This document shows positions 21,537-31,099 of a DNA stretch of 64,000 nucleotides, in pieces (positions within the stretch are counted from its first letter, which is position 1; each line of letters begins with the position of its first letter). Source of the stretch: Martinezella rhizogenes (GTDB lineage Bacteria; Pseudomonadota; Alphaproteobacteria; Rhizobiales; Rhizobiaceae); the NCBI GenBank assembly GCA_013322215.1, contig JAAMEZ010000022.1, positions 124,001 through 188,000 of the forward strand, in the 5' to 3' direction. Below the pieces are notes generated by a model, which saw nothing but the letters and a program-made list of their open reading frames with translations, was not told the origin of the DNA and searched no databases. The translations under genes and the position numbers were made by a program.

Positions 21537-22775
21537 ATGGCCACTGAAATCCGCGTTCCTACCCTCGGCGAATCCGTCAGCGAAGCGACCGTCGGTACCT
21601 GGTTCAAGAAGGTCGGCGATGCCATCAAGGCCGATGAGCCGCTTCTTGAACTTGAAACCGACAAGGTGACGATCGAAGTTCCGGCGCCTAGCGCTGGCAC
21701 GCTTTCCGAAATCGTTGCCCAGGCCGGCGAAACCGTAGGCCTCGGCGCGCTGCTCGGCCAGATCTCCGCCGGCAATGGCGCTGCCGCCGCTCCGGCACAG
21801 GCTGCCGCGCCTGCTGCTGCTCCGGCCCCTGCCGCTGCTGCACCGGTTGCCGCCCCCGCCGTTTCGGCTCCGGCTTCCTCGATGCCGCCGGCACCGGCTG
21901 CCGGTAAGCTGCTTGCCGAAAACAATCTCTCCGCCGATCAGGTCGAAGGCAGCGGCAAGCGCGGTCAGGTGCTGAAGGGCGATGTCATCGCTGCTGTTGC
22001 CAAGGCTGCTTCGGCTCCTGCCGCCGCACCGGCCGCACCTGTTGCCGCTCGCGCGCCGACCGCCGTCGAGGACGTCAGCCGCGAAGAGCGCGTGAAGATG
22101 ACGCGCCTGCGCCAGACGATTGCCCGCCGCCTCAAGGATGCGCAGAACACCGCCGCCATGCTCACCACCTATAACGAGGTGGACATGAAGGCTGTCATGG
22201 ACCTGCGCAACAAGTACAAGGACGTGTTCGAGAAGAAGCATGGCGTGAAGCTCGGCTTCATGGGCTTCTTCACCAAGGCCGTCACCCACGCGCTGAAGGA
22301 ACTGCCGGCCGTCAACGCCGAGATCGACGGTACCGATATCGTCTATAAGAACTACTGCCACATCGGCATGGCTGTCGGCACCGACAAGGGTCTTGTCGTT
22401 CCGGTGATCCGCGATGCCGACCAGATGTCGATCGCCGAAGTCGAGAAGGAACTTGGCCGTCTGGCGAAGGCTGCTCGTGACGGCACGCTGTCGATGGCCG
22501 ACATGCAGGGCGGCACCTTCACCATCACCAATGGCGGTGTCTATGGTTCGCTGATGTCCTCGCCGATCCTGAATGCGCCGCAGTCGGGCATTCTCGGCAT
22601 GCACAAGATCCAGGAACGTCCGGTCGCCATCGGCGGTCAGGTCGTCATCCGCCCGATGATGTATCTGGCGCTCTCCTACGACCATCGCATGGTCGACGGT
22701 AAGGAAGCCGTTACCTTCCTCGTCCGCGTCAAGGAAAGCCTGGAAGATCCGGAACGTCTCGTTCTCGATCTCTAA
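21537..22775 (+). CDS. sucB: Dihydrolipoyllysine succinyltransferase (E2)
   Basis: E2 core of the 2-oxoglutarate dehydrogenase complex, passing succinyl to CoA. The 412-residue protein has one lipoyl domain with the lipoylated lysine in [11 protein letters not shown] (Lys43), an Ala/Pro linker (about 81-122), a peripheral subunit-binding domain ([19 protein letters not shown], about 124-142), a second linker, and a catalytic domain ending in [16 protein letters not shown] with the catalytic His near 381. Confidence 0.97.
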   Translation: MATEIRVPTLGESVSEATVGTWFKKVGDAIKADEPLLELETDKVTIEVPAPSAGTLSEIVAQAGETVGLGALLGQISAGNGAAAAPAQAAAPAAAPAPAAAAPVAAPAVSAPASSMPPAPAAGKLLAENNLSADQVEGSGKRGQVLKGDVIAAVAKAASAPAAAPAAPVAARAPTAVEDVSREERVKMTRLRQTIARRLKDAQNTAAMLTTYNEVDMKAVMDLRNKYKDVFEKKHGVKLGFMGFFTKAVTHALKELPAVNAEIDGTDIVYKNYCHIGMAVGTDKGLVVPVIRDADQMSIAEVEKELGRLAKAARDGTLSMADMQGGTFTITNGGVYGSLMSSPILNAPQSGILGMHKIQERPVAIGGQVVIRPMMYLALSYDHRMVDGKEAVTFLVRVKESLEDPERLVLDL

Positions 22776-22790
22776 GGGGAGCGTTGGATC

Positions 22791-23540
22791 ATGTCGACAT
22801 GGCCCATGCGGACGTTGCGCGGATTGTTGTGCGCCGTCGCCGCATGGGTGCCATCGTCCGCCGGCGCGGCCGAACTCGACATTTCCAAGCTTAGCAGCAA
22901 TCTCGATCTGGCGTCGCTCAGCGACGCCGATCTTGCCGCCCGCTCGATCAAGGTTCTTCATATCGGCAAGGTCGAGCTGACCTCAGGGCGCATCGTTGCC
23001 AGCGATCCGCTTGTCGGAGCTGACCGAGCGGCATTTACCCGCACCGTTTCTCCCGGCGATTATCCCGTCACCTTGTATCAGGCCTTCGGCCGCATCGCTG
23101 CAGCCGGCATGCGTTTTGCCGAGGGTAAGCCCGTGCGCTGGGAGCTGGCCGTGGTCTCCGGCCAGGATATCAATTCGCTGAAGAATGACGAGTTCTTCGG
23201 CTATCCGGTTGATGCCGGTCTTGGCTGCTACACGGATGCCGAGACTTATGCGCTGATCCAGGAGCGCGAAAAGCAGGTCCGTATCGAGAAGTCGTCGTCG
23301 GATATCAATTATTACGACGATGTCCTGGCGTCCGAACTGCAGCTCAACAATGACGACTACGCCATGCATCGGCCGATATCGGGCAAGCGCGGCAACATCG
23401 CCGTTTTCTCGAGCGGCTGGGGCGATGGCTTCTATCCGGTGTTCTGGGGGCTCGATGCGGGCGGGCGGGCGCTTGTTCTTTTCACCGATTTCGGCGTCAC
23501 GGAAAATGCCGACGGCCACCACGAGCCGGGAGGGCAATGA
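22791..23540 (+). CDS. DUF4241-like exported protein
   Basis: Protein of 249 residues with a probable signal peptide (MRTLRGLLCAVAAWVPSSAGA, cleaved near residue 27). The mature part resembles DUF4241 proteins: GRIVASDPLVG near 67, FTRTVSPGDYPVTLYQAFG, then GYPVDAGLGCYTDAETY, GKRGNIAVFSSGWGDGFYPVFWGLDAGGR-type ending. Function unknown. It follows sucB by 15 bases and overlaps the next gene by four bases (ATGA), so the pair is translationally coupled and probably read with sucB. It separates sucB from lpdA. Confidence 0.65.
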   Translation: MSTWPMRTLRGLLCAVAAWVPSSAGAAELDISKLSSNLDLASLSDADLAARSIKVLHIGKVELTSGRIVASDPLVGADRAAFTRTVSPGDYPVTLYQAFGRIAAAGMRFAEGKPVRWELAVVSGQDINSLKNDEFFGYPVDAGLGCYTDAETYALIQEREKQVRIEKSSSDINYYDDVLASELQLNNDDYAMHRPISGKRGNIAVFSSGWGDGFYPVFWGLDAGGRALVLFTDFGVTENADGHHEPGGQ

Positions 23541-24064
23541 CCATGCCGGCGATCAATGCAAGGACACGATTGGCGTCGATGCGCTGGGTGGCGCTGGCCT
23601 TCGCGGTCAATCCCCTGCCTGCGCTCGCCGAGGAATGCATGCAGGAAAAGGCCGTCTACGTCGATATGGACAATGCCTATGAGCTGCGCTTCGAGTCCAT
23701 GGGCTCGGAATCATCCGTCAGCAACAAGTTCAAGCTCGCGGTACGCAATACCAATATTGTAGCCGAGGGTGTCGTCATGCGTAGCGACGATCAATTGCGC
23801 GCTGATGGGCGGATTATGTTCGAATGCCCTGAAGGGGATATAACAGGAGCGGATCTCAGAGCCTGCACGGTATGGCAAGGCATGGTCTATGCCTCGGATT
23901 TGAAAGGCCATATCCGTGCATTGCCGGGAGAAGGCGAGAGTGCTGCCGACCGGCTTTTCCTGCCGGCGCTCGGTCCCTCGATTCAGAAGTCGCCCCTATG
24001 GGGCAAGGGCAAGGCGACCATCGCGCCCTGGGATGTCCTTAGTCTGAAAGGATGCAATCAATGA
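23537..24064 (+). CDS. Exported hypothetical protein coupled to the DUF4241-like gene
   Basis: Unrecognised 175-residue protein. A signal peptide is likely: MRWVALAFAVNPLPALAEEC, with cleavage at ALA-EE near residue 31-32. Four cysteines remain in the mature part (AEECMQ, MFECPEG, RACTVW and a C-terminal KGCNQ), so disulfides are possible. It overlaps the upstream gene by four bases and the downstream SDR start (24061) by four bases. The base composition around 23745-23850 is somewhat more AT-rich than its neighbours. Confidence 0.6.
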   Translation: MTMPAINARTRLASMRWVALAFAVNPLPALAEECMQEKAVYVDMDNAYELRFESMGSESSVSNKFKLAVRNTNIVAEGVVMRSDDQLRADGRIMFECPEGDITGADLRACTVWQGMVYASDLKGHIRALPGEGESAADRLFLPALGPSIQKSPLWGKGKATIAPWDVLSLKGCNQ

Positions 24065-24816
24065 CCGACGATGCACCTGTTCTCCTCGTGACCGGCGGCA
24101 GCCGCGGCATCGGCGCTGCGGTTTGCCTTGCCGCCGCTCAGCACGGCTGGGCCGTGGCGGTCAACTACGCGTCCAACAGGGATGCGGCAGAGGCCGTGGT
24201 CGGGACGATCGTTGAGGCTGGCGGCGAGGCGATCGCGATCGCCGGCGATGTCGGCAAGCCCGAGGATATCAAAGCCATCTTCGCCAAGGTCGACGCCCAT
24301 TTCGGCCGCATCGACGGGCTCGTCAACAATGCTGGCATTGTCGATGCCATCCAGCGCCTGGATGAGATGACGCCGGAGCGCATCGACCGCATGTTCCGCA
24401 TCAACGTCACCGGTTCGATGCTGGCGGCGGCCGAAGCCATACGCCGCATGTCCACCCGGCATGGCGGCAAGGGCGGGGTGATCGTCAATCTCTCCTCCAT
24501 GGCGGCGACGCTCGGCGGTGGCGGTCAGTATGTCGACTATGCCGCCTCGAAGGGAGCGATCGATACGTTCACGGTCGGCCTCGCGCGGGAAGTGGCGGCG
24601 GAAGGCATCCGCGTCAATGCGGTGCGGCCGGGCATCATCGATACGGATATCCATGCCGCTGCCGGCCTGCCGGATCGGGCGCGCGATATCGCACCGCAAT
24701 TGCCGATGAAGCGGGCGGGAACCTCCGACGAGGTTGCGGACGCCATCCTCTATCTGCTCAGCCCGCACGCATCCTATATAACCGGTGCCTTGCTCGACGT
24801 GAGCGGCGGACGCTGA
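24061..24816 (+). CDS. SDR family oxidoreductase
   Basis: Short-chain dehydrogenase/reductase of 251 residues from the ATG at 24061, which overlaps the previous stop as ATGA and has GAAAGGA seven bases upstream; an ATG at 24052 is the alternative. It has the cofactor motif TGGSRGIGAAV (about 11-21), NNAGIV near 87, catalytic Ser in VNLSSMAA, the YxxxK motif YAASKGAID near 156, and a C-terminal GALLDVSGGR. The pattern fits FabG-like glucose or 3-oxoacyl reductases; the substrate is not evident. Confidence 0.85.
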   Translation: MTDDAPVLLVTGGSRGIGAAVCLAAAQHGWAVAVNYASNRDAAEAVVGTIVEAGGEAIAIAGDVGKPEDIKAIFAKVDAHFGRIDGLVNNAGIVDAIQRLDEMTPERIDRMFRINVTGSMLAAAEAIRRMSTRHGGKGGVIVNLSSMAATLGGGGQYVDYAASKGAIDTFTVGLAREVAAEGIRVNAVRPGIIDTDIHAAAGLPDRARDIAPQLPMKRAGTSDEVADAILYLLSPHASYITGALLDVSGGR

Positions 24817-24833
24817 TCGGAAAGGGTCGATAG

Positions 24834-25472
24834 ATGCAATATATCCTCGAGTTCCTGGGCCTGATGGCGGTGTTTTCCATCTTCATCGTCGTTCCCGGCG
24901 CCGATTTCGCCGTCATCCTGCGCCAAAGCATCGTGCATGGCCGGCGCGCCGCCATGATGACCGGCCTCGGTATGGGCTTCTCGCTGCTTTTCCATATCAG
25001 CTACACCATTCTCGGCCTCGGGCTGATCGTCTCGCAGTCGCTTTTCCTGTTCAGCCTGATCAAATGGGCTGGCGTGGCCTACCTCGTCTATCTCGGCATC
25101 AAGTCCTTCCGCCAAACCGGCTTCCAGGTGAAGGATGTCGAGATCACCGAGGAAGATCGCAAGCCGGTTTCCGTCTGGCGGTGCCTCGCGACCGGCTTCA
25201 TCACCAATGCGCTGAACCCGAAGCCGGTGTTGTTCTTCCTGTCGCTGTTTTCGACGCTCGTTCATCACGATACGCCGGCGCTCATCCAGTTCAGCTACGG
25301 CATCGGCATGGCAGTAGCGCTTGTCGCCTGGTTTGCCGGCGTCTCCACCTTCTTCACCGTCAAGCAGGTTCGCGATCGTTTCATCGCGTCAGGCAAATGG
25401 TTCAACCGCATCACCGGAGCGGCGCTCGTCGGCTTCGGCATCCGCCTCGCCTTGGCACGGGCGACTGACTAA
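24834..25472 (+). CDS. LysE family transporter
   Basis: Inner-membrane exporter of the LysE/RhtB family (amino-acid or small-molecule efflux), 212 residues with about six hydrophobic helices. The family signature is the N-terminal FIVVPGADFAVILRQSI (about 17-33), followed by KWAGVAYLVYLGIKSF near 77 and FITNALNPKPVLFFLSLF near 121. Substrate not predictable. It lies 17 bp after the SDR and 28 bp before lpdA. Confidence 0.88.
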   Translation: MQYILEFLGLMAVFSIFIVVPGADFAVILRQSIVHGRRAAMMTGLGMGFSLLFHISYTILGLGLIVSQSLFLFSLIKWAGVAYLVYLGIKSFRQTGFQVKDVEITEEDRKPVSVWRCLATGFITNALNPKPVLFFLSLFSTLVHHDTPALIQFSYGIGMAVALVAWFAGVSTFFTVKQVRDRFIASGKWFNRITGAALVGFGIRLALARATD

Positions 25473-25500
25473 CAAAGATACAAAACAAGGAAATTAAGAC

Positions 25501-26907
25501 ATGTCCTACGATGTGATCATTATCGGAACCGGCCCTGGCGGCTATGTCTGCGCTGTCAAGGCAGCGCAGCTTGGCCTGAAGGTCGCGGTCGTCGAAAAGC
25601 GTGCGACCTATGGCGGTACCTGCCTCAACGTCGGCTGCATTCCGTCCAAGGCGCTGCTGCACGCTTCCGAAGTGTTCCATCATGCCGGCCATGGCATGGA
25701 TGCGCTCGGCGTCGAAGTCGCAGCACCGAAGCTGAACCTCGGCAAGATGCTCGCGCACAAAGACGCGACGGTTAAGTCGAACGTCGACGGCGTCGCCTTC
25801 CTGTTCAAGAAGAACAAGATCGATGCCTTCCAGGGCATCGGCAAGATCGTTTCGGCTGGCAAGGTTTCCGTCACGGCCGATGATGGCAAGGTGACCGAGA
25901 TCGAAGGCAAGAACATCGTCATCGCCACCGGCTCCGACGTTGCCGGCATTCCGGGCGTTCCGCTCGAAATCGACGAAAAGGTCATCATCTCGTCGACCGG
26001 CGGCATCGCGCTCGACAAGGTGCCGGGCAAGATGATCGTGGTCGGCGGCGGCGTCATCGGCCTCGAACTCGGCTCGGTCTGGTCGCGCCTCGGCGCGAAG
26101 GTCACCGTCGTCGAATATCTCGACACCATCCTCGGCGGCATGGACGGCGAAGTCTCCAAGCAGTTCCAGCGCATGCTGGCCAAGCAGGGCATCGAATTCC
26201 ATCTCGGCGCCAAGGTCGTCGGCGTTGAAAAAACCGGCAATGGCGCCAAGGTCACCTTCGAGCCTGTCAAGGGCGGCGACAAGGTCGTGCTCGATGCGGA
26301 TGTCGTTCTCGTTGCCACCGGCCGCAAGCCGTACACGGCAGGCCTCGGCCTTGAGGAAGCCGGCGTTGTGCTCGACAATCGCGGCCGTGTCGAAATCGAT
26401 GGTCACTTCAAGACGAATGTTGCCGGCATCTATGCCATCGGCGACGTCGTGAAGGGTCCGATGCTCGCGCACAAGGCGGAAGACGAGGGTGTGGCGCTCG
26501 CCGAAATCCTCGCTGGTCAGGCCGGCCATGTGAACTACGACGTCATTCCGAGCGTGGTCTACACGCAGCCGGAAGTCGCCTCCGTCGGCAAGACCGAGGA
26601 AGAGCTGAAGGCCGCGGGCATCGCCTACAAGGTCGGCAAGTTCCCGTTTTCGGCCAATGGCCGCGCCCGCGCCATGCTGGCGACCGATGGCTTCGTCAAG
26701 ATCCTCGCCGACAAGGAAACGGACCGCGTTCTCGGCGGCCATATCGTCGGCTTCGGCGCCGGCGAAATGATCCACGAGATCACCGTGCTGATGGAATTCG
26801 GCGGTTCGTCGGAGGATCTCGGCCGCACCTGCCATGCGCATCCCACCATGTCGGAAGCCGTGAAGGAAGCCGCGCTCGCGACCTTCTTCAAGCCGATCCA
26901 TATGTAA
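25501..26907 (+). CDS. lpdA: Dihydrolipoyl dehydrogenase (E3)
   Basis: FAD enzyme reoxidising lipoyl groups of the 2-oxoglutarate dehydrogenase complex with NAD. The 468-residue protein has GTGPGGYVCA (about 9-18), redox Cys pair in GGTCLNVGCIPSK (Cys41, Cys46), NAD motif VVGGGVIGLELGSVW near 181, the FAD-binding YAIGDVVKGPMLAHKA, and the C-terminal HAHPTMSEA near 444 with the active His. Location next to sucAB suggests service to that complex, though other E3 genes may exist elsewhere. Confidence 0.96.
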   Translation: MSYDVIIIGTGPGGYVCAVKAAQLGLKVAVVEKRATYGGTCLNVGCIPSKALLHASEVFHHAGHGMDALGVEVAAPKLNLGKMLAHKDATVKSNVDGVAFLFKKNKIDAFQGIGKIVSAGKVSVTADDGKVTEIEGKNIVIATGSDVAGIPGVPLEIDEKVIISSTGGIALDKVPGKMIVVGGGVIGLELGSVWSRLGAKVTVVEYLDTILGGMDGEVSKQFQRMLAKQGIEFHLGAKVVGVEKTGNGAKVTFEPVKGGDKVVLDADVVLVATGRKPYTAGLGLEEAGVVLDNRGRVEIDGHFKTNVAGIYAIGDVVKGPMLAHKAEDEGVALAEILAGQAGHVNYDVIPSVVYTQPEVASVGKTEEELKAAGIAYKVGKFPFSANGRARAMLATDGFVKILADKETDRVLGGHIVGFGAGEMIHEITVLMEFGGSSEDLGRTCHAHPTMSEAVKEAALATFFKPIHM

Positions 26908-26916
26908 GATCGGACG

Positions 26917-26941
26917 ATCCCGGCGTGCCAAGTGCCGGGAT
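26917..26941 (+). terminator. Hairpin after lpdA
   Basis: Stem ATCCCGGC (26917-26924) and GCCGGGAT (26934-26941) starts nine bases after the lpdA stop. No U run follows, so it may be a weak or Rho-assisted terminator. Confidence 0.5.
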
Positions 26942-26955
26942 TGCAATGCTTGCCT

Positions 26956-26993
26956 GATGATGCGATGTACGGGGCTCCGTGCATCGCATCATC
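26956..26993. repeat. Perfect 12-bp inverted repeat upstream of the M16 gene
   Basis: Arms GATGATGCGATG (26956-26967) and CATCGCATCATC (26982-26993), with ACGG/CCGT inside also paired, form a long hairpin 26 bases before the peptidase ATG. It could be a terminator, a repeat element or an operator. Confidence 0.6.
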
Positions 26994-27019
26994 CAATCGT
27001 TCTCACCAACAAAGCAAGC

Positions 27020-29881
27020 ATGTCACGCCAGATCCCTGCCGCTCACCCATCATTGAAACTTTTCGTTGCGACGGCGCTAGCGTTCCTCGTTACCGTTGCG
27101 GCTCCCGCCCATGCGGAAACGCCTGTCGCCGGCTGGCCGCAGGCGGCAAGCGATCTACCTGTAGAGCAGGGGATACGCTTCGGCACCTTGCCGAACGGCA
27201 TGCGCTATGCCGTCATGCACAATGCGACGCCGGCCGGGCAGGTGGCGATCCGTTTCCGCATCGGCGCCGGCTCGCTGCAAGAGCGCGACGACCAGCAGGG
27301 CCTGGCGCATTTCCTCGAGCACATGGCCTTCAAGGGCTCGACCCATGTTCCCGAAGGCGAGATGATCCGCACTCTCCAGCGCCTGGGTCTTGCTTTCGGC
27401 GCGGATACCAATGCGTCCACGAGCTACGGCGAAACCGTTTATGCGCTGGATCTGCCCGAAGCCAATCCGGAGACGGTTTCGACCGGGTTGATGCTGATGC
27501 GCGAGACCGCGAGCGAGCTGACGCTCGATGCCGGTGCCTTCGACCGCGAACGCGGCGTCATCCTTTCGGAAGAGAAGCTCCGTGACACCCCGCAATATCG
27601 CGGCGGGACCGGTTTCCTTGCCCAGCTGCTGCCGGGTCAGCGCGTGCCGCAGCGCTCGCCGATCGGCAAGACGGACATTATCAGCAACGCTCCGGTCGAC
27701 CTGTTGCGGGATTTTTACCGCACCTATTATCGCCCCGAGCGGGCCACCCTGATTGTCGTCGGCGACATCGACGCGGCGGCCATCGAAGCCGATATCCGCA
27801 ACCGTTTCGGCAATTGGACGGCCACCGGGCCGGCACCCGCCGACCCTGGTCTCGGTACGCTCGAAAAGCATGGCGAGCGCGTTAGCACCGTTGTCGTACC
27901 GGGCGGCGCGACCCGCGTGCAGCTCGCCTGGACACGACCCTACGATACTTCGCCGGATACGGTTGCCACGCGGCGCACGCAGTTGGTCGAAGATATCGGC
28001 CTTGCCGTTCTCAACCGGCGCCTGTCGCTGCTGGCGCAGCAGCCCAACCCGCCTTTCGTCAGCGCGCAGGCCGGTGCGCAGGATCTGCTGAAATCAGCCC
28101 ATGTCGCGATGATTGCCGCAGACAGCGATCCCTCCAAGTGGCAGGCCGCTCTTGCGGCCATCGACCAGGAGCAACGGCGCATTGCGCAGTTCGGCGCCGA
28201 TCAAAGCGAGATCGACCGTGAAATTGCCGAAACTCGCTCGACGCTGCAGGCTGCCGCGGGCGGAGCTGCGACGCGCACGAGCCCTGATATTGCCTCGTCG
28301 CTCAATTGGAGCGTCGGCGAAGACATGGTTTTCACCTCGCCGGCGGAAGATTTGGCACTGTTTGATGCAGCGATGAAGGACCTGAGCGCGGATGAGGTCA
28401 ACCAGGCTCTTCAGCGCGTCTTTGCCGGTAACGGTCCGCAGCTTGTGCTGCAGATCCCGCAAATGCCCGAGGGTGGGGATGCGGCTGTCGGGAAGGCTTA
28501 TGCCGACTCGCGCGCCGTGGCGGTGACGGCACCGGAAAAAGCCACTGCGGTCGCATGGCCCTATACCGATTTCGGCAAGCAGGGCGATGTCGTCGAACGC
28601 CGCACGGTCGATGATCTCGGCGTCATCATGGTCCGCTTTGCCAATGGTGTCCGGCTGACGGTGAAGCCGACCAAGTATCGTCTCGATGAGGTGCTGGTGC
28701 GCGCCAGTATAGGTCATGGCCGGCTGGACCTGCCAAAAGACCGCCCGCTGCCGATCTGGGCGGCGCCGGCGCTGCCGCTATCCGGCCTGAAGGCCATCAG
28801 CTACGACGACATGCAGAAGGCCTTTGCCGCCAAGACCGTCGGCATCGATTTCACCATTCAGGACGCCGCCTTCAAATTCGAGGGTGCGACGCGGCCGAGC
28901 GATCTGCAGACGCAATTGCAGCTGCTGGCGGCCTATGTCTCCGATCCGGCCTATCGCCCGGATGTCTTCAAGCGGGTTCAGCAAGCCTATCTCAATACGC
29001 TTCCCCAGCTTCAGGCGACGCCGGGCAGTGTGGTCGGGCGCGACCTTTCCGGCCTTCTGCATTCCGGCGATCCGCGCTGGGCATTCCCGGACCGGACGCA
29101 ATTGCTCGATGCCAAGCCGGAAGATTTGGAGGGCTTCCTGCAGCCTTCCCTTTCAAAGGGGCCGATCGAGGTCATCATCGCCGGCGATGTCGAGGTCGAC
29201 GATGCCATTCGGTTGACGGCGCAGACCTTCGGCGCCTTGCCGGCCCGTGGCGGTGATGAGAATGAGGTCGACGGCTCCGGCGTGCATTTCCCCGCGCCGA
29301 CGGCCGATCCGGTCGTCCGCCTTCACGATGGTCGCAGCGACAGCGCCGGTGCCGCCGTCGCCATCCCGATCGGCGATTTCCTTTCCAATTTGCCGCGAGC
29401 CGCCGCCGCCAATGTGGCAGGCTCGATCCTGCAGAATCGCCTGGTCGACCAGTTCCGAATTGCCGAAGGAGCGACCTACAGCCCGCAGGGCGAGGTCGAC
29501 CTGTCGAGGTCGATCCCCGGTTATGGCTTTGCCTATCTCTATGTCGAAACCACCCCAACAAAGGTGGAGCACTTCTTCGAACTGGTGGACAAGATCGCCG
29601 CCGATCTCGGCAATGCTGATGTTTCGCCCGACGAGCTGACGCGGGCGAAGGTGCCGATCATCGAAGCGGTGAAACGTTCGCAGCAGACCAATGGCTATTG
29701 GGTTCAGAATCTTCGCGACGCCCAGACCGATCCGCGGCGCCTGGACCGTATCCGCGAGAGCATCAGCGGCTACGAGGCCGTGACCGCCGAGGACGTCCGC
29801 GCCATCGCAACGACCTATCTGAAGCCGGGCACATCCTGGCGGTTGAAGATATTGCCGGCTAATGGATCGGCGGTTCGCTAA
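27020..29881 (+). CDS. M16 family zinc metallopeptidase, exported
   Basis: Large periplasmic peptidase of the pitrilysin/insulinase family, 953 residues from the ATG at 27020. A signal peptide (LFVATALAFLVTVAAPAHA) is cleaved near residue 32. The inverted zinc motif HxxEH is HFLEH (about 97-101), with the further Glu expected in the ETASELTLDAGAFDRERGVILSEEK region near 185. A second, non-catalytic M16 half follows (about 540-930). An in-frame ATG at 26957 would put residues ahead of the signal sequence and falls in the hairpin, so it is rejected. Substrate unknown. Confidence 0.9.
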   Translation: MSRQIPAAHPSLKLFVATALAFLVTVAAPAHAETPVAGWPQAASDLPVEQGIRFGTLPNGMRYAVMHNATPAGQVAIRFRIGAGSLQERDDQQGLAHFLEHMAFKGSTHVPEGEMIRTLQRLGLAFGADTNASTSYGETVYALDLPEANPETVSTGLMLMRETASELTLDAGAFDRERGVILSEEKLRDTPQYRGGTGFLAQLLPGQRVPQRSPIGKTDIISNAPVDLLRDFYRTYYRPERATLIVVGDIDAAAIEADIRNRFGNWTATGPAPADPGLGTLEKHGERVSTVVVPGGATRVQLAWTRPYDTSPDTVATRRTQLVEDIGLAVLNRRLSLLAQQPNPPFVSAQAGAQDLLKSAHVAMIAADSDPSKWQAALAAIDQEQRRIAQFGADQSEIDREIAETRSTLQAAAGGAATRTSPDIASSLNWSVGEDMVFTSPAEDLALFDAAMKDLSADEVNQALQRVFAGNGPQLVLQIPQMPEGGDAAVGKAYADSRAVAVTAPEKATAVAWPYTDFGKQGDVVERRTVDDLGVIMVRFANGVRLTVKPTKYRLDEVLVRASIGHGRLDLPKDRPLPIWAAPALPLSGLKAISYDDMQKAFAAKTVGIDFTIQDAAFKFEGATRPSDLQTQLQLLAAYVSDPAYRPDVFKRVQQAYLNTLPQLQATPGSVVGRDLSGLLHSGDPRWAFPDRTQLLDAKPEDLEGFLQPSLSKGPIEVIIAGDVEVDDAIRLTAQTFGALPARGGDENEVDGSGVHFPAPTADPVVRLHDGRSDSAGAAVAIPIGDFLSNLPRAAAANVAGSILQNRLVDQFRIAEGATYSPQGEVDLSRSIPGYGFAYLYVETTPTKVEHFFELVDKIAADLGNADVSPDELTRAKVPIIEAVKRSQQTNGYWVQNLRDAQTDPRRLDRIRESISGYEAVTAEDVRAIATTYLKPGTSWRLKILPANGSAVR

Positions 29882-29903
29882 CGTCTCGCTTTGAGATGGT
29901 GCC

Positions 29904-29942
29904 GGAGCGGCTCAGGCTTTCTCGCAAGCCTTGAACCGCTCC
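29904..29942. terminator. Bidirectional terminator between convergent genes
   Basis: Stem of 29904-29919 (GGAGCGGCTCAGGCTT) with 29926-29942 (AAGCCTTGAACCGCTCC), one bulged base, loop TCTCGC. It lies between the stops of the M16 gene and the TraB-like gene, which face each other. Confidence 0.65.
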
Positions 29943-29961
29943 GCATGAGCCATATGCCCGG

Positions 29962-31005
29962 TCAATTGACCGGGGTCAGTGTGTAGCCTTGCTTGCGCAG
30001 CAGCTCGACGACGCCATGATCGCCGGGGAGGTGCAGAGCGCCAACGGCCATCATCACATTTCCTCTTTCGAGATAGGGCAAGATGCGTTTCGCCATCACC
30101 TCATTGCGGTCGCTGACGATACGTTTCATGAAAGTGATGTCGATCGTCTTGTCATCGGAAAGGCCTTCGACGAAGGCTTTCATCAAGCCGCTATTTCCCG
30201 TCACATAGAGCCCGACCAAGGTCTCCGTGATGTCGTTCATGTTGTAGGGCAGCTTAAAAGCCTCCAGAAGCCCTTTCATCGTCAGCTCATCGGAGAGGTC
30301 CGCCATCGCCTGGAATTGCTCGAGCGGCGTTTCGAGACCTTCGATATCCACGCCGTTCTTTTCCGCATCCACGGCCAATTGCCTGTCGAGGACATATTGG
30401 CCGTTGGCATTTTGCTGGGCGCTGCACGCCAAGAGCGTCATGTAAATGAACCAGGGGCGCATGCGCAGAACCGAGGCGATCGGTACGCCTCTTTTGGCAA
30501 GCCCGGCCGCGATCTGCGCTGTTTCCTCAGGCGGCAGAATTTGATCCAGATTCTTTTGAGGCGGCAGCATCGTCAGCTCCGGATGCTTCAAAAGCTCCAG
30601 CGCAATCGTGTTGGGATTGGCGATTTCCTTCAGCTCTAAAACCAGAATGTCGATGTTGTCGAAGGCATCGTGAAATTCGGCCGGTAATTTCAGTACCCGT
30701 TCGTCACTGGAATGCATCGTGCCGAAAAGCCATGAGGGCTCGACGCCGGGTTTTTCGATCTTCCAGAAGATGCTGTAGCCGTTTGCGACTTTCGATGCAT
30801 CGTCGATGATCGCTCCGTAGCGGGACGGATCGTTCTTGCGCAATTGCAATAGCAGATCCTTGCCGCCACATGACCCGGAATTATCTGCCAGCGCTGGTGA
30901 ACCGGCTGGCGCGGACAGAAGGGCGGCTAGCAGGAGCAGCGCGGCAACACGGGACGCGATGCCTCTGAAACGGGCTGCAAAGCTTACAAGGGAATTGTTT
31001 CTCAT
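29962..31005 (-). CDS. TraB/GumN family protein, copy 1
   Basis: Exported protein of 347 residues of the TraB/PrgY/GumN family, some members of which are thought to be metalloproteases. A signal peptide (VAALLLLAALLSAPAGSPALA) is cleaved near residue 40. The mature protein has SCGGKDLLLQLRK, then FWKIEKPGVEPSWLFGTMHSSD with the conserved GxxH, LVLELKEIANP with the conserved Glu, and the C-terminal VGALHLPGDHGVVELLRKQGY. It lies downstream of a paralogue on the same strand (94-bp gap). Confidence 0.85.
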   Translation of the reverse strand: MRNNSLVSFAARFRGIASRVAALLLLAALLSAPAGSPALADNSGSCGGKDLLLQLRKNDPSRYGAIIDDASKVANGYSIFWKIEKPGVEPSWLFGTMHSSDERVLKLPAEFHDAFDNIDILVLELKEIANPNTIALELLKHPELTMLPPQKNLDQILPPEETAQIAAGLAKRGVPIASVLRMRPWFIYMTLLACSAQQNANGQYVLDRQLAVDAEKNGVDIEGLETPLEQFQAMADLSDELTMKGLLEAFKLPYNMNDITETLVGLYVTGNSGLMKAFVEGLSDDKTIDITFMKRIVSDRNEVMAKRILPYLERGNVMMAVGALHLPGDHGVVELLRKQGYTLTPVN

Positions 31006-31099
31006 AAGAATGCCGATGCGGCTCGGAACAACATCGCGCCAGTATGACCGAGCGAGTTGTTCAACTCAAGCAGTAGTTGTGGGCGCGCAGCCCGCCGCG

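Noticed and set aside
21291..21547. Coding sequence in the sucA-sucB gap
   Set aside because: The open frame here starts inside sucA in another phase, overlaps the sucB start and shows no family features; treated as non-coding.
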